Origin: Pseudomonas furukawaii
Lineage (GTDB): Bacteria > Pseudomonadota > Gammaproteobacteria > Pseudomonadales > Pseudomonadaceae
Direction of reading: 5' to 3'
Assembly: GCF_002355475.1 (NCBI RefSeq)
Contig: NZ_AP014862.1
Coordinates: forward strand, 2,604,001 to 2,668,000
DNA length: 64,000 bases
Shown in pieces: positions 62,824-64,000 of this stretch. A program made the translations under genes and the position numbers. The first letter of the stretch is position 1, and each line of letters opens with the position of its first letter. The notes beneath the pieces were generated by a model that did not search any database, was not told the origin of the DNA, and saw only the letters and a list, made by a program, of their open reading frames with translations.

Positions 62824-63687
62824 TCAGAGCGCGTTGAGTGGGATCTTCAGGTAGCGGGTGCCGTTGTCTTCGGCGGGCGGCAGATGGCCGGCGCGCATGT
62901 TCACCTGCACCGAGGGCAGGATCAGCTTGGGCATTCCCAGGGTGGCGTCGCGGGCACGGCGCATGGTGACGAAATCGTCCTCGCTGATGCCTTCATGCAC
63001 ATGGATGTTGTGGGTGCGCTCCTCCGCGACGGTGGTCTGGTGCAGGTAGTCCTCACGGCCCGGTGCCTTGTAGTCGTGGCACATGAACAGCCGGGTTTCC
63101 GGGGGCAGGGCGAACAGCCTGGCGATGGAGCGGTAGAGGGCGCGGGCGTCGCCGCCGGGGAAGTCGCAGCGCGCGGTGCCGTAGTCCGGCATGAACAGCG
63201 TGTCACCGACGAAGGCGGCGTCGCCGATCAGGTAGGTCATGCAGGCGGGCGTATGGCCCGGGGTGTGAATGGCGTGCGCCTCGATGTTGCCGACCTTGAA
63301 GCGCTCGCCGTCGTGGAACAGGTGGTCGAACTGGCTGCCGTCGGTGGCGAACTCGGTGCCGGCGTTGAACAGCTTGCCGAAGGTGTCCTGCACCCGGGTG
63401 ATCAGCTCGCCGATGGCCAGGCGGCCGCCGAGCTTCTGCTTCAGGTAGGGCGCGGCGGACAGGTGGTCGGCGTGGACATGGGTTTCCAGCAGCCAGTCCA
63501 CCCTGAGCCCCTGGTCCCTGACGTAGTCCACCAGGCGATCGGCGTTGGCACAGGACGTCCGGCCTGCGGCGGGATCGTAGTCCAGCACCGAATCGATGAT
63601 GGCGCAGCGGTGCGTGGCCGGGTCGGAGACGACATAGCTGAAGGTGAAGGTGTCGGGGTCGAAGAAGGCTTCAACGTGGGGAACCAT
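62824..63687 (-). CDS. MBL-fold persulfide dioxygenase-like enzyme (ETHE1/Blh type)
   Basis: 287 residues from ATG 63687. The metallo-beta-lactamase motif is HVHADH at 70-75 (ETHVHADHLSAAPYL), with further ligands in HTPGHTPAC, FVGDTLFMPDYG and MCHDYKAPGR. The HDYKAPGR wording and the C-terminal segment MPKLILPSVQVNMRAGHLPP match the Blh/PDO type rather than glyoxalase II. It oxidises glutathione persulfide to sulfite. The gene is preceded by a perfect ATACCCC palindrome that overlaps the expected transcription start, so repression by the CsoR-type protein at 60413 is likely. Confidence 0.9.
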   Translation of the reverse strand: MVPHVEAFFDPDTFTFSYVVSDPATHRCAIIDSVLDYDPAAGRTSCANADRLVDYVRDQGLRVDWLLETHVHADHLSAAPYLKQKLGGRLAIGELITRVQDTFGKLFNAGTEFATDGSQFDHLFHDGERFKVGNIEAHAIHTPGHTPACMTYLIGDAAFVGDTLFMPDYGTARCDFPGGDARALYRSIARLFALPPETRLFMCHDYKAPGREDYLHQTTVAEERTHNIHVHEGISEDDFVTMRRARDATLGMPKLILPSVQVNMRAGHLPPAEDNGTRYLKIPLNAL

Positions 63688-63709
63688 GGTGCTCAGGCCT
63701 CTGAAATAA

Positions 63710-63738
63710 ATACCCCTGGGGGTATGGTGCTGAGCATA
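63710..63738 (-). promoter_or_regulatory. Promoter with CsoR/CstR-type operator for the persulfide operon
   Basis: ATACCCC-tg-GGGGTAT (63710-63725) is a perfect inverted repeat of the type bound by CsoR and CstR repressors. On the reverse strand a -10 box TATGCT lies at 63738-63733, so the palindrome covers about +1 to +16. The -35 is weak. An AT-rich palindrome, TATATCGATATA, lies further upstream at 63752-63763. Confidence 0.8.
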
Positions 63739-63818
63739 GTCGATAAATGGTTATATCGATATATGTATTTGGAATATGCGCTTGCGGCTTATTGCCTCGG
63801 CACCGGTCCGCCGCGACG

Positions 63819-64000
63819 TCAGCGATGGAGCGCGAGGATCAGGCGCTCGAACAGCAGCGTCAGCAGGCCGAACAGGACGAAGGCGCCGATCAGCCAGGCG
63901 CCGGTGGATTCGCTGGCCAGCGGGGTGAAGACGCCGAGGCCGATCGCCACCAGCAGCAAACTCAGGCCGAACCACTGTGCCGATTGCGCCCAGGCCGGCA
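63819..64000 (-). CDS. Membrane protein fragment, N-terminus cut by the window edge
   Basis: The reverse strand is open from base 64000 to a TGA at 63821-63819. The visible 60 residues read PAWAQSAQWFGLSLLLVAIG, then LGVFTPLASESTGAWLIGAF, VLFGLLTLLFERLILALHR. Two membrane helices are evident. No family can be named from the fragment. Its stop lies 132 bp from the start of the persulfide dioxygenase-like gene on the same strand. Confidence 0.65.
   Translation of the reverse strand, partial: PAWAQSAQWFGLSLLLVAIGLGVFTPLASESTGAWLIGAFVLFGLLTLLFERLILALHR

Overview
The window looks like a piece of a high-GC Pseudomonas chromosome, probably from the P. aeruginosa/P. resinovorans side of the genus. 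I base this on GC-rich third positions throughout, the 23-bp REP-like repeat of pseudomonads (14671, 39588, 39629, 39662), and Pseudomonas-type families such as a GbcA-like Rieske oxygenase, GlxA/AraC regulators and YiaVW. I see no rRNA, tRNA, insertion sequence, phage gene or CRISPR array. The content is dense accessory catabolism and transport.

Region A (1-12019) looks like a locus for an unknown quaternary ammonium compound. It has a LysR gene cut by the left edge, a GbcA-like Rieske demethylase, an EamA exporter, a complete ProV-ProW-ProX betaine-type ABC importer, an MmgE/PrpD enzyme, a GlxA/AraC regulator, a second LysR gene and two SDR dehydrogenases. Region B (12086-18085) holds smaller units: a MerR gene with a textbook MerR promoter in front of DUF2938, flavodoxin and DUF2798 genes, a periplasmic ClpP-like protein, an orphan prpD, and a lipoprotein.

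Region C (18098-35238) is probably one regulon in two operons. Operon C1 (18214-24602) encodes a quinone oxidoreductase, a TauD/TfdA dioxygenase, a BKACE beta-keto acid cleavage enzyme, an MFS carrier, a DsbA-like isomerase, a Rieske ferredoxin and a YeiH exporter. Operon C2 (26188 onward) encodes a small hydrolase and a four-gene envelope module: DUF1302 barrel, DUF1329 periplasmic protein, YCF48 propeller and RND/MMPL transporter. A YiaW-YiaV pair follows. Both operons start with the same two direct repeats, 21 bp apart, at identical distance from the -10 box. The AraC-family gene at 24808-25821, between them, is the obvious candidate regulator.

Region D (35246-39562) is a minus-strand group (PuuE-like deacetylase, acetyltransferase, conserved hypothetical, hydrolase) and a close paralog of the region A GlxA/AraC regulator. 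Region E (39992-58107) has a multicopper oxidase with an SCO-cytochrome c fusion. Then comes a long head-to-tail array: a second DUF1302-DUF1329-YCF48-RND module, MFS, cupin, FAH hydrolase, epimerase, cyclase, an exported arylsulfatase and a membrane-anchored formylglycine-generating enzyme. My reading is that the envelope module moves a hydrophobic, possibly sulfated, substrate, but nothing in the sequence names it.

Region F (58158-64000) contains a pseudouridine synthase, a chalcone-isomerase-like protein, an LprI-MliC lysozyme-inhibitor fusion and a sulfur module: a CsoR-type repressor, persulfide dioxygenase-like enzyme, SulP permease and DUF2892 protein, with a perfect CsoR-type operator over the promoter. 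A membrane protein gene is cut by the right edge.
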